Part shown: piece by piece, positions 12,103-25,190 of the stretch
How the letters are laid out: each line of letters starts with the position of its first letter
Position numbering within the stretch: the first letter of the stretch is position 1
NCBI GenBank assembly: GCA_013365365.1
Contig: JABVXU010000024.1
Coordinates: forward strand, 248,001-312,000
Length of the DNA: 64,000 nt
DNA from: Cruorifilaria tuberocauda
Lineage: Eukaryota; Nematoda; Chromadorea; Rhabditida; Onchocercidae
Reading direction: 5' to 3'
Made by a program: the position numbers and the translations under genes
Notes under the pieces: generated by a model
Told to the model about the DNA's origin: nothing
Seen by the model: the letters and a program-made list of their open reading frames with translations, nothing else
Database searches by the model: none

Positions 12103-15100
12103 TTAAGATTTTTTAACGCTTCTCCTATGAAATATTTCATCCATATATTCCTGCTCTAAGTCTTCCTTACTTTTTCTTTTACCCTGCTCAGCCTTTAGAA
12201 TCTCTTTTTTCACAGCCGCTATATCCTCCCATTGCAAACGATTTTCGAAGAAATTCAACATTTCCCAACGATCCCGTAATTTTTGGCGTTCTTCACAAGT
12301 TTCTTTTAGTCTCAACTTTAAATCGAGTTGTTCGACCTGAAATCAATAAAATAGAACATACTAACAAAATAAAACCCACATAATAAATAGACGAATAGTT
12401 AGATAAAGATTTACAATTACTCTCTAACATAGAAATATAAAAGTACCACATTAAAAAAAGAAAAAAAACTCATGCCAAAAAAATCTCAAAGACCTCTTAA
12501 TACGATAATACGATAAAAATAATTACCCATTTCCAACATAACACCAGCCAAAATAATACTAGTATTAGAACCTGCAGATGAACCCTACAAACATGGATGA
12601 AGCTACAAAATCAATAATATTTATTCTTAGTATCTATATGACGTATTTTTATTTCTGTTTTTATTGTAATTAAATTATATGCTTTTAATATTTTATTTGG
12701 AAATTTTTTAGGTAATTATTTTTTTTAATACACAAAATAATGATAATTCTCAATAAAAATAACTAATGTCATAATTAATAAAAAAATCAAAATCAGTAAA
12801 AAGCAACTAAAACTACTAAAATAAAAGAACCATAAAGAAAAAAGTAAAAATAATGCGAAAAAAGTTTCTCGATATTGATGAAATTTGCAAGCTCGCATGA
12901 TTCATAGCGGTGAAAAGCCGTATAATTGTTTGATATGAGCGAGAAGTTTCGCTAAATCACGAATTTGAAAAGACATATTATGGGTCATACCAATGAAACG
13001 CAGGATTAATATGCGGGAAAAATTCAATATGCTGAAGACAGCATTTAAGAGATCACATACAAATTTATCAGACATTTCATTCATTAATTAAAAAATTTTT
13101 TAAATTGGGAACGATTCAGTTCAGAATTCAATTCAGGACCCACAGAAGCACTCGCAAAAAAGAAAAAAATTAAGATCCAGATTCAAAATTTGCCTGAAAT
13201 TACCTGAGCTTTAATGAGATCAGAACGATTTTGTTTCCAACTAAGAAAAGTGTTGCGTTGTATTTCTATTAGCTTTTTCTCCTCCGTATTCTGTACGACC
13301 TTTAGATGCTTCATGATCATATCCGATAGTTTCTCGTCCGTGTTTTTACTTTTAATCTTATCGATAATTTCCTACAAAAGATGAAGGATGGAAAGCTTTT
13401 CGATTTAGAATTATACGGTTCTCGACAGAAAATTTAGGATTTGAATATATAATATTAATATGGAACACAACGGGTAAACATTACAAATATCATCCTTTAC
13501 CTCAACAAAACTCCATGAGTAACTAATCAGTAATTGTGCTACACGAAAAAGCTGTTTTTGTGATTTTCGCTAACCTTTAATTCTTCTACAGCGTTTTCAG
13601 AAGGTTGTATATACTGTAGTTCCTTAATATCATTTGTTTTATTTGCTATTTCTTCTAATTTGGATCGACAAACCGCAACCGTGGATGAAAAAATATCTGT
13701 AGCTTGAAGTAGTCGTTTTGCCAAAACATAATTACCAAAAAATATGGATCCTATCAAGCGAATATTTCTATTTTTTTCTTCAGTCAGTGGAATATAGCGA
13801 CTAAACCAAAGCAAATTCTTTCCGATGAGCTGATCTGGATCGCTGAGATCGAAATGCATATCGTTACATTCGTTTTTCAAGTATGGAAATTTGAAGATCA
13901 TCTACAATCTTTTCGAACAAATTACTTGAAAAAAAAATGGTCATAATCTGAATAGCACTGGATGATGTTTAAGGAAGAGTTAATAATCAGCAGCAGTAGT
14001 TTATTTTCTTAATCATTTAATTGATGAATTTAAGCGAATCAAATAAAACCATCACAACTGTTTGGTGTTCAACATAGTGAGTCTGGGATCTGTCAAATCC
14101 TAATCTAAAATGAATATAGTAAACTGGTAAAAATAATCCAAATATCCCGCTATATATAAATTAGAAAAAATGAGGAGTAAGATTTTTATTTGAAAAAAAG
14201 AAACGAATTTTGTGCTGACGCACTTCGTCCTCCTCTTCCATATCCCTTGAATTGCTTTCTGTGCCAGCAATATAATCCAAAGACGGAAGTTCCTCGAACA
14301 CTCTTAGTTCAACAGGCAATTCAGTCCATCTCAAACTACTATAAGTACATAACCAGTTTAATAAAGCAGATTCAAACATTTCTTGAAGCATTATACAACT
14401 GGAAACTCGTGCAGCATCTAGAAATAGATCAATATCTATTATTGGATAAACAGCTTCATATGATTTAATTAACTGGTAAGTAAAAATAAAATTTCAAAAA
14501 ACAAACCAAAATAGTCCTTACCTGTAATTTTATCTGCCTCCAGAAAATTATCAATAACCAAGCAAGCTGAATGTTCATTCAAAAAAATCCCATAATTAAT
14601 CTGAAAAAAATTATAAAACTATCAAAAAAATCAAACAGCTTCATTTATAATACTTTTTGAAAAGATTAAAACATTATATTTCTTTCAGTTTTAAAGCTTG
14701 AAAATAGTGATTGTGTTGTGAATGCCAACTCTCAGCTTTCATTCTATTTCTCTTTTTACATCTATAACACTTGCCGGCTTGTTAGCCTTAGTAATGTCGT
14801 CCATAAATACTTCTATATTTTTTATACTATGCTTATAATTTAAAAAAGTCTGTGCTGCATTTATTGGCATATGCAGAAAACCATTGAAGTACCATTAATT
14901 TCAATAGCACTAGAAAAAGAAATTCTGTGATCCGAGCAATTAATTTATGAAAATAAATGAAGCCTGGACAAAATTCAGGAAAAGGCTTCGAATATCACTA
15001 AATGATGATTGAAGCAATAAAAAAATAAATAAATATGAATAAAAAGAACCGAAACAACTTCCAAATGAATTTTGATAATTTTTAATGGTTGATAGTTATA

Positions 15101-15905
15101 ATTAATACACTCTTACGACGTTAACCAGTTCTTCTACTAATTCTTGTGTTTTAAACAACAGAATTATCGTTTTTTCACTCTAACAAACGTAAACTAAGGA
15201 AAAGAGCAGATTCTTACAGGATCAGCCAAGACTGCAAGAAGGATGTCGGTTCTGTGATGCTTCAGAAGTAATCTGATGAGGGCATATTCTGTTGAAGGTA
15301 GCATCCTACCTGCCATTTCGTTGTGTCGCAATTTGTACACAATTTTTAGCACATCATCCAGCTGGTCCATCTCCTCTGCTATACAAACCGCTGCATCAAC
15401 ATCTACCGCACTGCAAAACATTTACTGTCGTAAACACAAAGTGTAAGAAGAAACAAATCAAAAATACCCGCAAAGCAATAAAAAATAGGAAAGGAACATT
15501 TTCAATGATTTTTTGAATATTTTTGATTTGGGTTTCAATAAAGCCGCAAAAACTATCCAGTAAATCGGAAACAGTCTCAAATGTGTCGGAAAAATCCCTT
15601 ATTCGAGTTTAACTAACCTCTTTGCAGCTACGTGGTACATTGAATCATTTGTTTTAAAAGGGACTTAGAGTGTTCATATACCATTAATAGATAAATGGGA
15701 ACCTGGCCATTCCAGCACTGACGAATTTTTTCTGTACTGCAGTGATCCATTCATATGATCCTTCTATCCCAAGTTCACTAAATGCATGATGCCTATTATT
15801 CCATTCTTCGTTTAATGCAAATTTTTTGGATAATAAATGACGCTGAGCTATCAGGGAGTATCGAGTCGAACGACGCATTAATAATGTTAAACAGCTAATT
15901 AACAT
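12103..15905 (-). CDS. Mitochondrial small ribosomal subunit protein mS27 (MRPS27)
   Basis: mS27 is a pentatricopeptide-repeat-like protein of the mitochondrial small subunit. Seven exons: 15703-15905, 15218-15410, 14522-14600, 14224-14417, 13575-13901, 13204-13371 and 12103-12336, about 465 residues (human 414). The start gives an Arg/Ser-rich presequence (MRRSTRYSLIAQRHLLSKKF). Helical-repeat segments follow. YGIFLNEHSACLVIDNFLEA and DAARVSSCIMLQEMFESALL align with the human protein around its YGIF...LLMDSF and MMQEAFE region. The C-terminus is a charged coiled coil (LRLKETCEERQKLRDRWEML), also typical of mS27. Exon 4 probably begins after ATTTCTAG at 14418; the nearer CCAG at about 14473 would bring a stop into frame. 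All chosen junctions keep phase. The last intron (12337-13203) holds a zinc-finger pseudogene on the opposite strand. Confidence 0.85.
12854..13009 (+). pseudogene. Decayed C2H2 zinc-finger fragment inside an mS27 intron
   Basis: The plus strand reads CEKSFS, then ARMIHSGEKPYNC, then RSFAKS and NLKRHIMGHTNETQ. These are parts of two adjacent C2H2 fingers with the classic H-S-G-E-K-P-Y linker. The second Cys of the second finger is replaced by TGA (at about 12932-12934). One base is missing before AATTTG at 12962, and the first finger is also disrupted. Spacing is otherwise exact (Cys-x2-[Cys]-x12-His-x3-His once the lost base is allowed for). It lies antisense in an intron of mS27. I infer a relic of a copied zinc-finger gene; the parent is unknown. 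Confidence 0.75.
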
Positions 15906-17659
15906 CGTCCAACTTCAGTTACTCACAATCTAGAATAAGTTTAACATATACGGAATGCGATTGCACAACCGGATCACAAATCACTACACGAGTTACATTG
16001 CACCCATAACGATTATATTGTTTTAATAACAGGAGACCTAGAATTGTTATATTCGGATTTGCAAAGAATTTGAATGGCAAAAACGAGATCGTTTCCTGTT
16101 TATTATTACCTCGAAACCAAACTGAATAAGCTGAATAACTTTATGCCAATGAATCTCCTCGTAGTTTTATACCCTTTTCAGCTTTCAAAGTATTATTTAT
16201 GTTAGCGATTAAATTATTAGCTGACAAGGCTCCGCGCACAGGAACCGCTATCCACTCCTTCAATACAGTGACGCCACAATGTACCACTACTTCAGCTAAA
16301 TATGTCTACATTCTAGGCTTAACGAATCAAATTTACGGCTTAGCTCCCATCTTGCAATGAAATGGCGATAACAAGGGAATGAAAGCTGTTACGAAGTTGA
16401 CTAAATGTTAAAAAATGTTAAATGTGTTAAAAATTCACCCCATAAATTGTTTACTGGATACGATGCATGAAGAGCACTTCACATAATCAACAACTTTATA
16501 TGTAAATCGCACATTTAGAAAGCAGTTCAAAGTGCAAACTTAAAGTGATGGATAAAACTCGAAAACTGTTTTTTGAATTAGTTCTCGTAAAAAGTATGAC
16601 TTTGATTTTTTATAATTGCTTAAAATCATAAATTCTTACTCAAGCATACAAAATATAATTTTCTCATTATCCTAAACAGCACGTTTTAGTTTTCATCATC
16701 TCATCTAGCTAATACATTCTATGTTGATTATTCTAAAATGATTGATAAAAGGAAGGAAAGAATAGCATCAAATGAAAATAATCAATTATATGTGAGATAA
16801 AGGCAAAAGAAGACCATCACACAAAATGGTTCGGGGCACATTTTCAACAAAAGGAAACAATAATGTTGGTAAAGGAAATAAAAAAAGACCAATTGCAAAC
16901 AGTGATGCACTTTGGGAGGGAATGTAAAAATAGGCATAAGAAAGAGGAAGTCGATGTGAGGGCAGTGAAAGAAATTCGTTTTTAAAATAGGATACGATGA
17001 AAGACAACTTTTCATAGCATTTTAAAAAAAAGATGATTTAGAGAAGGGGCACCTATTGAAAAATTAAAGTAGCACTTGAGTGAAATATATTTTGGGACTC
17101 CATACTTATACAAAATTCCATCTAAAAATACAATTCTGAACTCATCGAAATATCACAGGATGATCTGCATTAATCTAAGGAATAGTTACATCAGGCACTC
17201 TTAAATGACTATAATGGACTTTGTGTAAGATGAAACAATGATGAGTATTTTTAAAAGAATATCTGTAAAAAGATGTCCTTAAAAAAATTCTTCTAAAATA
17301 AAAATATTGGGAAACTTTTTTAATGCCTCATTTGACCTTGAAATCTCAATTTGATGCAAAAATAGAGATTAAAAAGAGCGAAAGTTTATTCTCCGGAACA
17401 GATTTCTATTTAAAAACTGCAACATCCACATGAGTCTTGTGCCTGGCATGAACAACATAATCAAATTTGAGCTCGCATTAAACAACATGGGATAAGATTG
17501 AAATGCTATAATGATAGAAAAAATTAAAGTAAAGAATTGAAAATGGACCGTTTCCAACGCTTAACTGTAGAGAAGAGATCCTAAAATTAACAGAAGACGA
17601 TAAAAGGATGGTATAACAACTCCTATATTATAAATGATCGTTATCAAATCAAATTATCG
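15906..17659. other. Spacer between mS27 and ADAM10
   Basis: About 1.75 kb, AT-rich, containing the mS27 promoter and the ADAM10 3' end. Short open frames here lack any family signature. A mildly GC-richer patch at 16150-16280 has no recognisable content. Confidence 0.5.
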
Positions 17660-20600
17660 CTAATTCCTCCGATTTTTAGTTCGAATTTCGACATCATTTC
17701 TACGATTCCTTCGATGGCCGCGTTTTGGAACACCGAGTGCAACGGAAGATCCCGGAACAGCGGCTGTGTAAGGCGGTGGTGGCTCTATGACGAGAACGCT
17801 AGCCTGTGGTGATGGTAGAGGTGGTGCTGAAGGTGCTGCCCGGAATGCCGCGCGACTGCTTACTCTTCCGCTACCTTCTAAATGCCCCGCAACTTGTCCG
17901 CTAGCGGTTGCAACCTTAACAATATTTAATTGGTTTTAAATAACCGGTACAGCTATAGAAATTGCAGCATCTTTCCATACACCAACAGCAACATTGCAGA
18001 GGCATTTACTTCGATAGCACTAATTACCTCTCCTGGTTCTGTCACAAACAATATACCTTTCATCGTTCATCTGTTGTTCTTGTGAGGAATAAAAAATATT
18101 CTATCAAAATCCAACGTCTCTTTAGACCCTGATAAAGCCTAACTTTGATCTTTTTTAACGATGTCAGCATACGTCTTTGCAGCCTATCACATGACATTAT
18201 GACTTGATTTAAAACTCATTTCTTTCTCATGTTGCCATTAAATGCTGAAACTATTCAAATCTAATTTAGAATAAAATTTGTCAACTATCCAACATTTCAA
18301 TTTAAAAAAGAATAAAAACAACTATACTTGATGTGGTCCACGGCCATGTTTGCGCTGAATGAGATTTTTTGGACGACGGAGAGTATCATAAATGTTTAAG
18401 GCAGGGGTTTTGTTTGGATTGGTACTGGGAGTATGTACAGCGCAGATTTTGATAAAAAGTGTCATGAAAAGCAGGAGACCAAGACCACCAAGAACAACAG
18501 CCCACCAGTTCACCTGAAAATATATATCTGTATATGCATCGGAAAAAATTATGCACACGAACAAAACAGATTACAGTTGGAACAATTTTTTTTCCGTTGA
18601 TTTACAAGCAAAAATACTCACCTGAATCCAATATTTGACTTCATACAATGTTTTGGGGTTAAAAATGACATTTTTAAGACGTGCTAACGGCCCATCAGCA
18701 TCTACACTTCGACATTTTCGAAAGATATCGCAGTAACCTTCAATATGAATTACAGTTAATTTTCTTTAATAAACCATAAGTAAGCGAAAAAACCAAATTG
18801 GACCAATAATATACTTGAAAACTACCTTTATAGTTGTTGCATGGAGAACCAGGTAGAAGAATCAACCCAGGTTTATTTTTTCGACCAGACTGCTTGTATT
18901 TACCGACAGCGAATTGAGGCAGCGTAAGACTAGAACGACAAGCTGCAAGCAAAATGAATCACATCGCACAAAATCTGGCTTCATTATTCAGAAATACGAT
19001 GAAAATGAAAGAAATGTGCAGGATAATTTGAAAAATTAATTGAGAAAATAAGAAAAGAACTAACTTCCATTTTCGTCTTCGCATGCCAGATGGCAAAGAT
19101 GTTCTGGTGATCCCACCGTCAAGAAACAGTCCCTCAAGCCTACCTGTAACTATTAACAGATAAGAAAGTGTTCTATTTATCAGCACAGCCGACATCAAAA
19201 AAATTATAATCCAAAATATAAACAAAACGAATACCGAGTTAAGGCCAGATTTAAATTATATTTTGAGGCAGTAAGTAGGAGATAATGTATTGGTCACTGA
19301 CAAAGAAAATCCATGCAAAGGCATGTCTATTTCCCGATCAAACCGTTGATTGAACCCATTGCAAGACACAAAAGTCCTATCTTTGCAGCGTTTTATCTTT
19401 AGGATTAAAAACCCTTCCAACAGTGTATTGTAGGACTCAGTTTTTGATTTTTCCTATTCAATTTACGTAATTAGTCAAATTAAATAACCTGCGCACAGAC
19501 TGAGCCATTGCAATTACCGTCATTACAAACTTTGGTCGAATCTTGACACGGCAGACCATTTTCTTTAGGATCAGATGGCGGACATTCCGGACTTTCACTA
19601 TTACATTGCTGTTGTTTTAAACATTCTGATTCTGCGCGACAAGTTCTAGAAATATGAATAGTGTTGAACATCAGCAATATCCCTTTTTAGTTCCTCAAAT
19701 TTATGTGTTGTATATTTATTTCCCTTTATTTTCACTTCTTTACCGTCCTCTTCTTATTTATCTCAATCTGGCTCACTTTCTATAAGCATATGGCTGACAG
19801 CTAGAAGCGTCACAGCATGGTCCTTCAGATGGACTGCACTGTGCAGAATGAATACGTTTGCAACGAGAGGCGGGTCCAGATTGACGAGAATTGCAACAGT
19901 TGTCCTTCATTGTTTGACAATCTTCCGCACTGTATCCGCAGTCGCAATCTTCTCCAGGTTCTTTTACCTGATTTCCACAAAAAGATGATTTCGCTTCTAC
20001 AAATAATGTAGATCATAAGTAAAGCATCAAAAATAAAACATTAAAGTAGTAATAAATTACAATAAAAAATAAGCTACACCTCTGAAGCAATTTCGTTTCC
20101 CTGCACCCGAGTTACCAAAACCACCTATCCTTAATGTAATTTCGCTATCAACTGGTCGTTGTTGCAGAACCTGAAATGACTAAATATCCAATTTCGTTTT
20201 AATTTATGTTCGATTATTTCATATAAACTTTTTTTTTCAATCTCTAAAAAATATTTCCTTCATTTTCCATCTTGAAAAGTAAAGGTTAAATTTTGCGAAA
20301 TGCCAAACAAATGAATTTCGTTCTTAAATTTTACTTCGGTAAGCACCAAAGTAATATTTGCTATTGAACACTCTGAAAACTGTGCGTTATTCTTCTTGTC
20401 CCCTGAAGTCGCAGAAGCAAACATGATATAGTTTCCATCCGGCAATCCTGGTTGACAATCCAGGGGATAGTCATGCTAAAAAAATGAATAGCTTAAAAAA
20501 GAGAACCAAAATTAAATTTCGGAAATAAATGCATACTGCTTAAAAATACACTGCTTACAAAAATATAAAGCGCTCAAATTGATCAAAACTGTTCTCACAT

Positions 20601-23456
20601 CCAACTGATTGAAGTGCAATACATGTTCCTTAATATTATTCTCCAAAGTTTGAAGCACAGAGGAAGCCGCTGTTGCAAAAGCGATCGGAAAAAAGGAAGA
20701 TCAAAAAGAGCATAAACGTGTAGAAAAAGCTACCGGAGATCCAAAGTTGTGACCGATTTCATGAGCCAAAGTTAGTTGCGACACACGATTGGGAACGCGA
20801 TTACCATAGTTCACTAACGTAATTATACCTGTATTGAGTGAACGATAGACAAAGTTTGATGCCTCACTATATTTCGTATATTGCTGGCATATACCACCAG
20901 CTGTGTCTGAAAATATTGTTATCGAAATCGTGTGTCCTTCATTTCATTAACTGTAAGTGTACATTCTTACCTTCGGTAAAAAAAAGGAAGAAATCCTTTT
21001 TCGAATTAGACGGATGACTCAATGTAATGTAATATCAATAAGACAAACTTACTGTGATTTGGGCTGGCCACCCAAGCGAGGCCTAAAGTACCACCTACAA
21101 AATCGCGAAATGTGAATGCATAGGCTAAGCAAAAATCAGAATGATTTTTGCGAGAATTAAGGTTCAAATAATTCGACACATCGACATTTTCTTCACAAAA
21201 CGGATTTTCCTGAGATGTGCCTTTTGGTTTACCATCTTTACAGGTGTTTGGAGTATAAAGCTGAAAAACTACGTAAAAACTTTCCAATTTTGAAAAAATC
21301 CCCGAATAAAAATGCAAGACAGATAAAGGCAAAAAAAATTTGAATTTTTGAAATCATTTGTCCAATCAAAAATACGACACAAACCGAAATTCGCTGTATT
21401 ACAAATGTAATGCCGTTGATACCACCGAAGCTCGTACTTTCATAAATTTGATTTACTGCCTTGATGTGGTTGTAAAAAAGACTTGCAATTTCTTCCCGGG
21501 TCCTTTAGAAAGAAAGTTTTATTTTCCTAATTAGCAAATAAATTGAATTGCATACCCAAATTGAAACTTTACTATTAAACAATATAATTCAAACATGCCT
21601 CACGTCATCCATATTTCCCTCTTTTTCATAAACATGCTGGTAAAGCTTCTGATCTGCTTGCAGATAAACATAACATGCTCTGAAACTGATTAGTGTTGTG
21701 ATAATTTTTTGATGCAGCACATAGTATGTGATTATTCTAATCAGGAAAAAAAAATTATAATACGATCGAGTACCACTAACCTGACCGAATAAATCCGCTT
21801 GCCATTAATTGTTTTAATATCTTTTTCTTCCGCAGTTCGCTTAAATCTTGATTCAAATATATATCTAAAATTTTCTAAGTTAAAATTTAAATGTATTTGA
21901 CTTGTTTGTTGATGAAAAATCCGGTAAATCTCAGATTTTATCAATGTTCCTGGCTTAGATTAAATATGATATAAAGCAATAAACAACACCTTTCATCAAA
22001 TGCACCATCCCGATAGGACTGCTCGTTTTCTTCATCTTCAAAGATAACTCCATTTTGCAGAATTTCCATTTTTTGCTGTATTGTGTGGTCCAATCCACAA
22101 TTCTGATTAGTTTGCTCCGTTGAACGTTTCTTTCTTTGTTTCCAAAAATTAATTGAGCTATCTAAAAATGAAAAGCAATATAGGCTTCGTGATTTCTATC
22201 CAGTAGCATCTTATGATCACCATAATAGCTATGCAGTAGAAAATTTCATATAGTACTTCATTTAAAATAATTTAATATTTTACCTGAATAAATAATGGAA
22301 TGGAAATGTTTAGGTCTGTGTTTCCAATGTAAATACCGGTCGATTTTGTCCACGGTATAAGACTCTCCATTACCATAAATTATGTGCCCATCAAATATTC
22401 CATCACGAAAAGAACCATACAACGTAGATTCTGGATCATCTTAAATAAATTTGGCATTATAAGAGGATGAAAAAACATAAAAGGATAAACATGCATTCTT
22501 TTCTTATAGCAGTCATTTATTCATCCTCTTAATCAAATTTTTAAACAATCTTTTTCAAAATTAGCGATACATTCAAATATAAGCAAAGCATAATGCTCAC
22601 TTTTATCATGGCCGTGCACCAAAAAATCTTGCATTGGAACCTGTTCGTCTTTCCCGTCAACATCAAAAATAAAATTGTCGCTGAATACATTACTACTATC
22701 GTCCAATGAATGAAGAATTAAATGGAATGATCTACAACATCATCAATAAATAAAGCTAAGAACATTAAACAATACGTATTAACAGTCTAGCTAATCGCAA
22801 ATTTAATATACAAAAGCAGTTTTACACACCTGTTATGCGAAGCGAATTGAAGACTAAGAGGTGCGTACAAGCCATCGGGCGATCGTTTCCTGCGACCAGC
22901 CAATGGCTCATAACTGAGTGTTTCATACCAATCTACGAACCTGATTAAGCCACCTACTGAAAATGCACTAGATGGTACAGGTGAATTTAAAAGAGGCTTC
23001 TCCAGTAGTATTTCAAAATGTATAGCATGCTAATGTAGAAAATTCGACAAAATAATTTGATAGTGTATAGTAAATCCTCCTTAAGCAGTGTTAAATACAT
23101 AAATACCCATTAACGCACTAATGTTATCAACAATTACTAAATTACAGTACAATGTGCTGATATCCATTATTTCAAGTAAAAAGTTGACGACAAATGAAAA
23201 AAGAAACAACGAAATAATAAAATAGGATAACTCACCGAGCAATATATTTGAGATAAATAAAAGTGAAGCAACATACATGTTGCTGGGATGACACCCGAGG
23301 ACAAGAAGTACACACACTTAAGCACTTTACAAGTACCACAACATAATACCTAACCTGAAATAAATATGTGATATTCAATGTTGCTCCGAAATACATTAAT
23401 TTTACAATCACTAAGAGCACGAAAACGACGGCAAAATTTTTCAGTTGACCATTCAA
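17660..23456 (-). CDS. sup-17: ADAM10 / SUP-17 disintegrin metalloprotease
   Basis: Membrane zinc protease that sheds ectodomains, including Notch. Nineteen exons: 23355-23456, 22830-23029, 22601-22731, 22284-22439, 21990-22161, 21781-21864, 21599-21679, 21385-21502, 21053-21260, 20734-20906, 20335-20475, 20080-20170, 19777-19996, 19489-19645, 19065-19143, 18826-18942, 18622-18737, 18328-18513 and 17660-17914, about 928 residues. In order: signal peptide ([19 protein letters not shown]); prodomain with a cysteine switch (QNCGLDH); convertase site RFKR before TAEEK; metalloprotease with [10 protein letters not shown] joined across an intron to HDYP, giving HExxHxxGxxHD, then [12 protein letters not shown] as Met-turn; disintegrin and Cys-rich domains ([26 protein letters not shown]); YCDIFRKC...[10 protein letters not shown]; transmembrane helix starting NWWAVVLG; a basic, Pro-rich tail with EPPPPYTA. 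Phases agree throughout. The intron after 21599 seems to use a GC donor. Confidence 0.96.
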
Positions 23457-25190
23457 TTATTTATATAATCAGAATGATGGAACGTTATTCAGTAGTGTTT
23501 AATATGAATACATATTTCAAATTCAGTGTTACTTGTCTTTTGTTATCAATCCCAGTTTTCCAGTCTATTTTTTTCAACAACTTGCTTTCATCTTATGAAT
23601 TAGCTGAATAGTAAATAACGTGTTTGCTTTAATTATTATAATTTCCTTTGTAAGAAAACTTAGTGTACTGAGAGGAAAATTATAAGCATAACATTGATAA
23701 CCAACTTACTTTTCGCATAAATTTATTCCAAGTAATCTCAAAGTGAAAGAATGAAATAAATTTTGACCTTCATCTATGATACTTAGCTGAAAGACCTCAG
23801 AAGAAAAGTCAAAAAATAGCAGACTTCATATCAGCTATTGCACTAATTAGTAACTGATGATAGGATTTCAATCTAGGTCATCTAGATCACATATCTTGTC
23901 TCATCAAGTGAACAGGTCAAGTTTTTAAAATTAAACTAATGATGTTCAATTGAGCCGTCTATTTTCATCTTTTCCGTCTTAATGCGTATACTTTAACAAA
24001 TACAGCGGGGAAGGTTTCCCTCCACGGTTTATTAATTCCAAATCACAGATCCACCCATCCCCTCACTATGCCGTGTGAAGGGAAAAGTTCGTAGCAATTC
24101 GTCTCTATCAAGGTGCTATCCACTCTCGATTGCATCATTGGAGTTAGGTGTTGCGGTCTTGCCTGCTTTGTGATCCTTATGACCTCTTTGTGGGCTACAT
24201 GATCATATTACCGAGATTCAAATTCAGATATGAATTAGAGCCTAGCTTGGTTGTTAAGTGTTAGTAAAACATACGTATTATATAAATTGCAAATTGTATA
24301 TTATATTCATGTGTTGTCATATATCATTAATTTCATTTTCGTCTCTTAAGTTTTAGATTTGGTAATCCTAAAAAAAAATAACTATTTGTAGTCAGAAGTA
24401 AGAAGAAATGAATGGATTAGATCATAGAATAAAGATTTAGTAAATAGAAAAGTATTCGAGATTCTATCTCCTACTATCCTCGACTTATTTTATCCACATT
24501 ACAGCAATGACATTGAAATTAGGATAAATGAAATACAGTGATTAAGATTAACTTTTCTGTTCGGCAAATGCATTAATTTTAAATAAAAGAGTAAAATCAG
24601 ATATTGATGAAGCGATGTGGTAATTAATGGACTTCAGTATAAAGTTAAGAATCATTATTACTCGTGGATGATTGCTACAGTTAGTAAACATCTCAGCATA
24701 TCATCGACTCTTAGAAAATTTAAGTAAAAGCGACTCCAGTTAACCTTTTTGTAGCCTCTCAATGAATACCGTTTAGATAAGTACGAAGCAGTTCTTGATT
24801 CCAAAAAGATAAAGTGATATCAAATATTATGTTTAGTCCATTCTGCAAATATCAGTTAATAAGGGATATGGTTTTTCGATGATATGCTGAGGTGTTTACG
24901 TGCGAGTTCCTCAATGAACAGCTAACATGTGTTTGATATTAACAGCTTTCATTTGTTCACATAATCATATATCCTTTAATAAGAATTTAATAAATTTCTG
25001 AGATTTTACTTTTCTGGATAATGTAGAATAGATTTTGGTTTTTTGTTTTTGTAATGACAGACATTGTCAGATGCATAGATTAGAAAATAATGCTAAAATT
25101 TTTGCATTGCTTTGTACGATTTGTTGAAATTCTATCAAGCAGTTGAATTCATCCGACGCAGAAAACTTTTTGCAGTTTTTTAAAAGTTGA
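23457..25190. other. Divergent spacer between ADAM10 and NDUFB7
   Basis: About 1.7 kb between divergent start codons, so it should contain both promoters. A GC-richer island at about 24003-24215 stands out against AT-rich flanks. The rest has no coding signal. A TTTTTTGCAG site at about 25168-25177, just before the NDUFB7 ATG, may be a spliced-leader acceptor. Confidence 0.5.

Noticed and set aside
14418..14473. Upstream acceptor CCAG for mS27 exon 4
   Set aside because: It leads to an in-frame TAA after two codons; the ATTTCTAG acceptor gives the conserved DAARVSSCIMLQEMF.
15618..15627. A 10-base microexon (CTGCAAAGAG) between the first two mS27 exons
   Set aside because: Exon 1 joins the next exon directly in phase (AG|T, giving MASAVDVDAA), so no microexon is needed.
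19817..20016. Open frames on both strands over the ADAM10 disintegrin exon
   Set aside because: Neither is the coding frame; the frame with CGYSAEDC and CSPSEGPCC is open between good splice sites and fits ADAM10.
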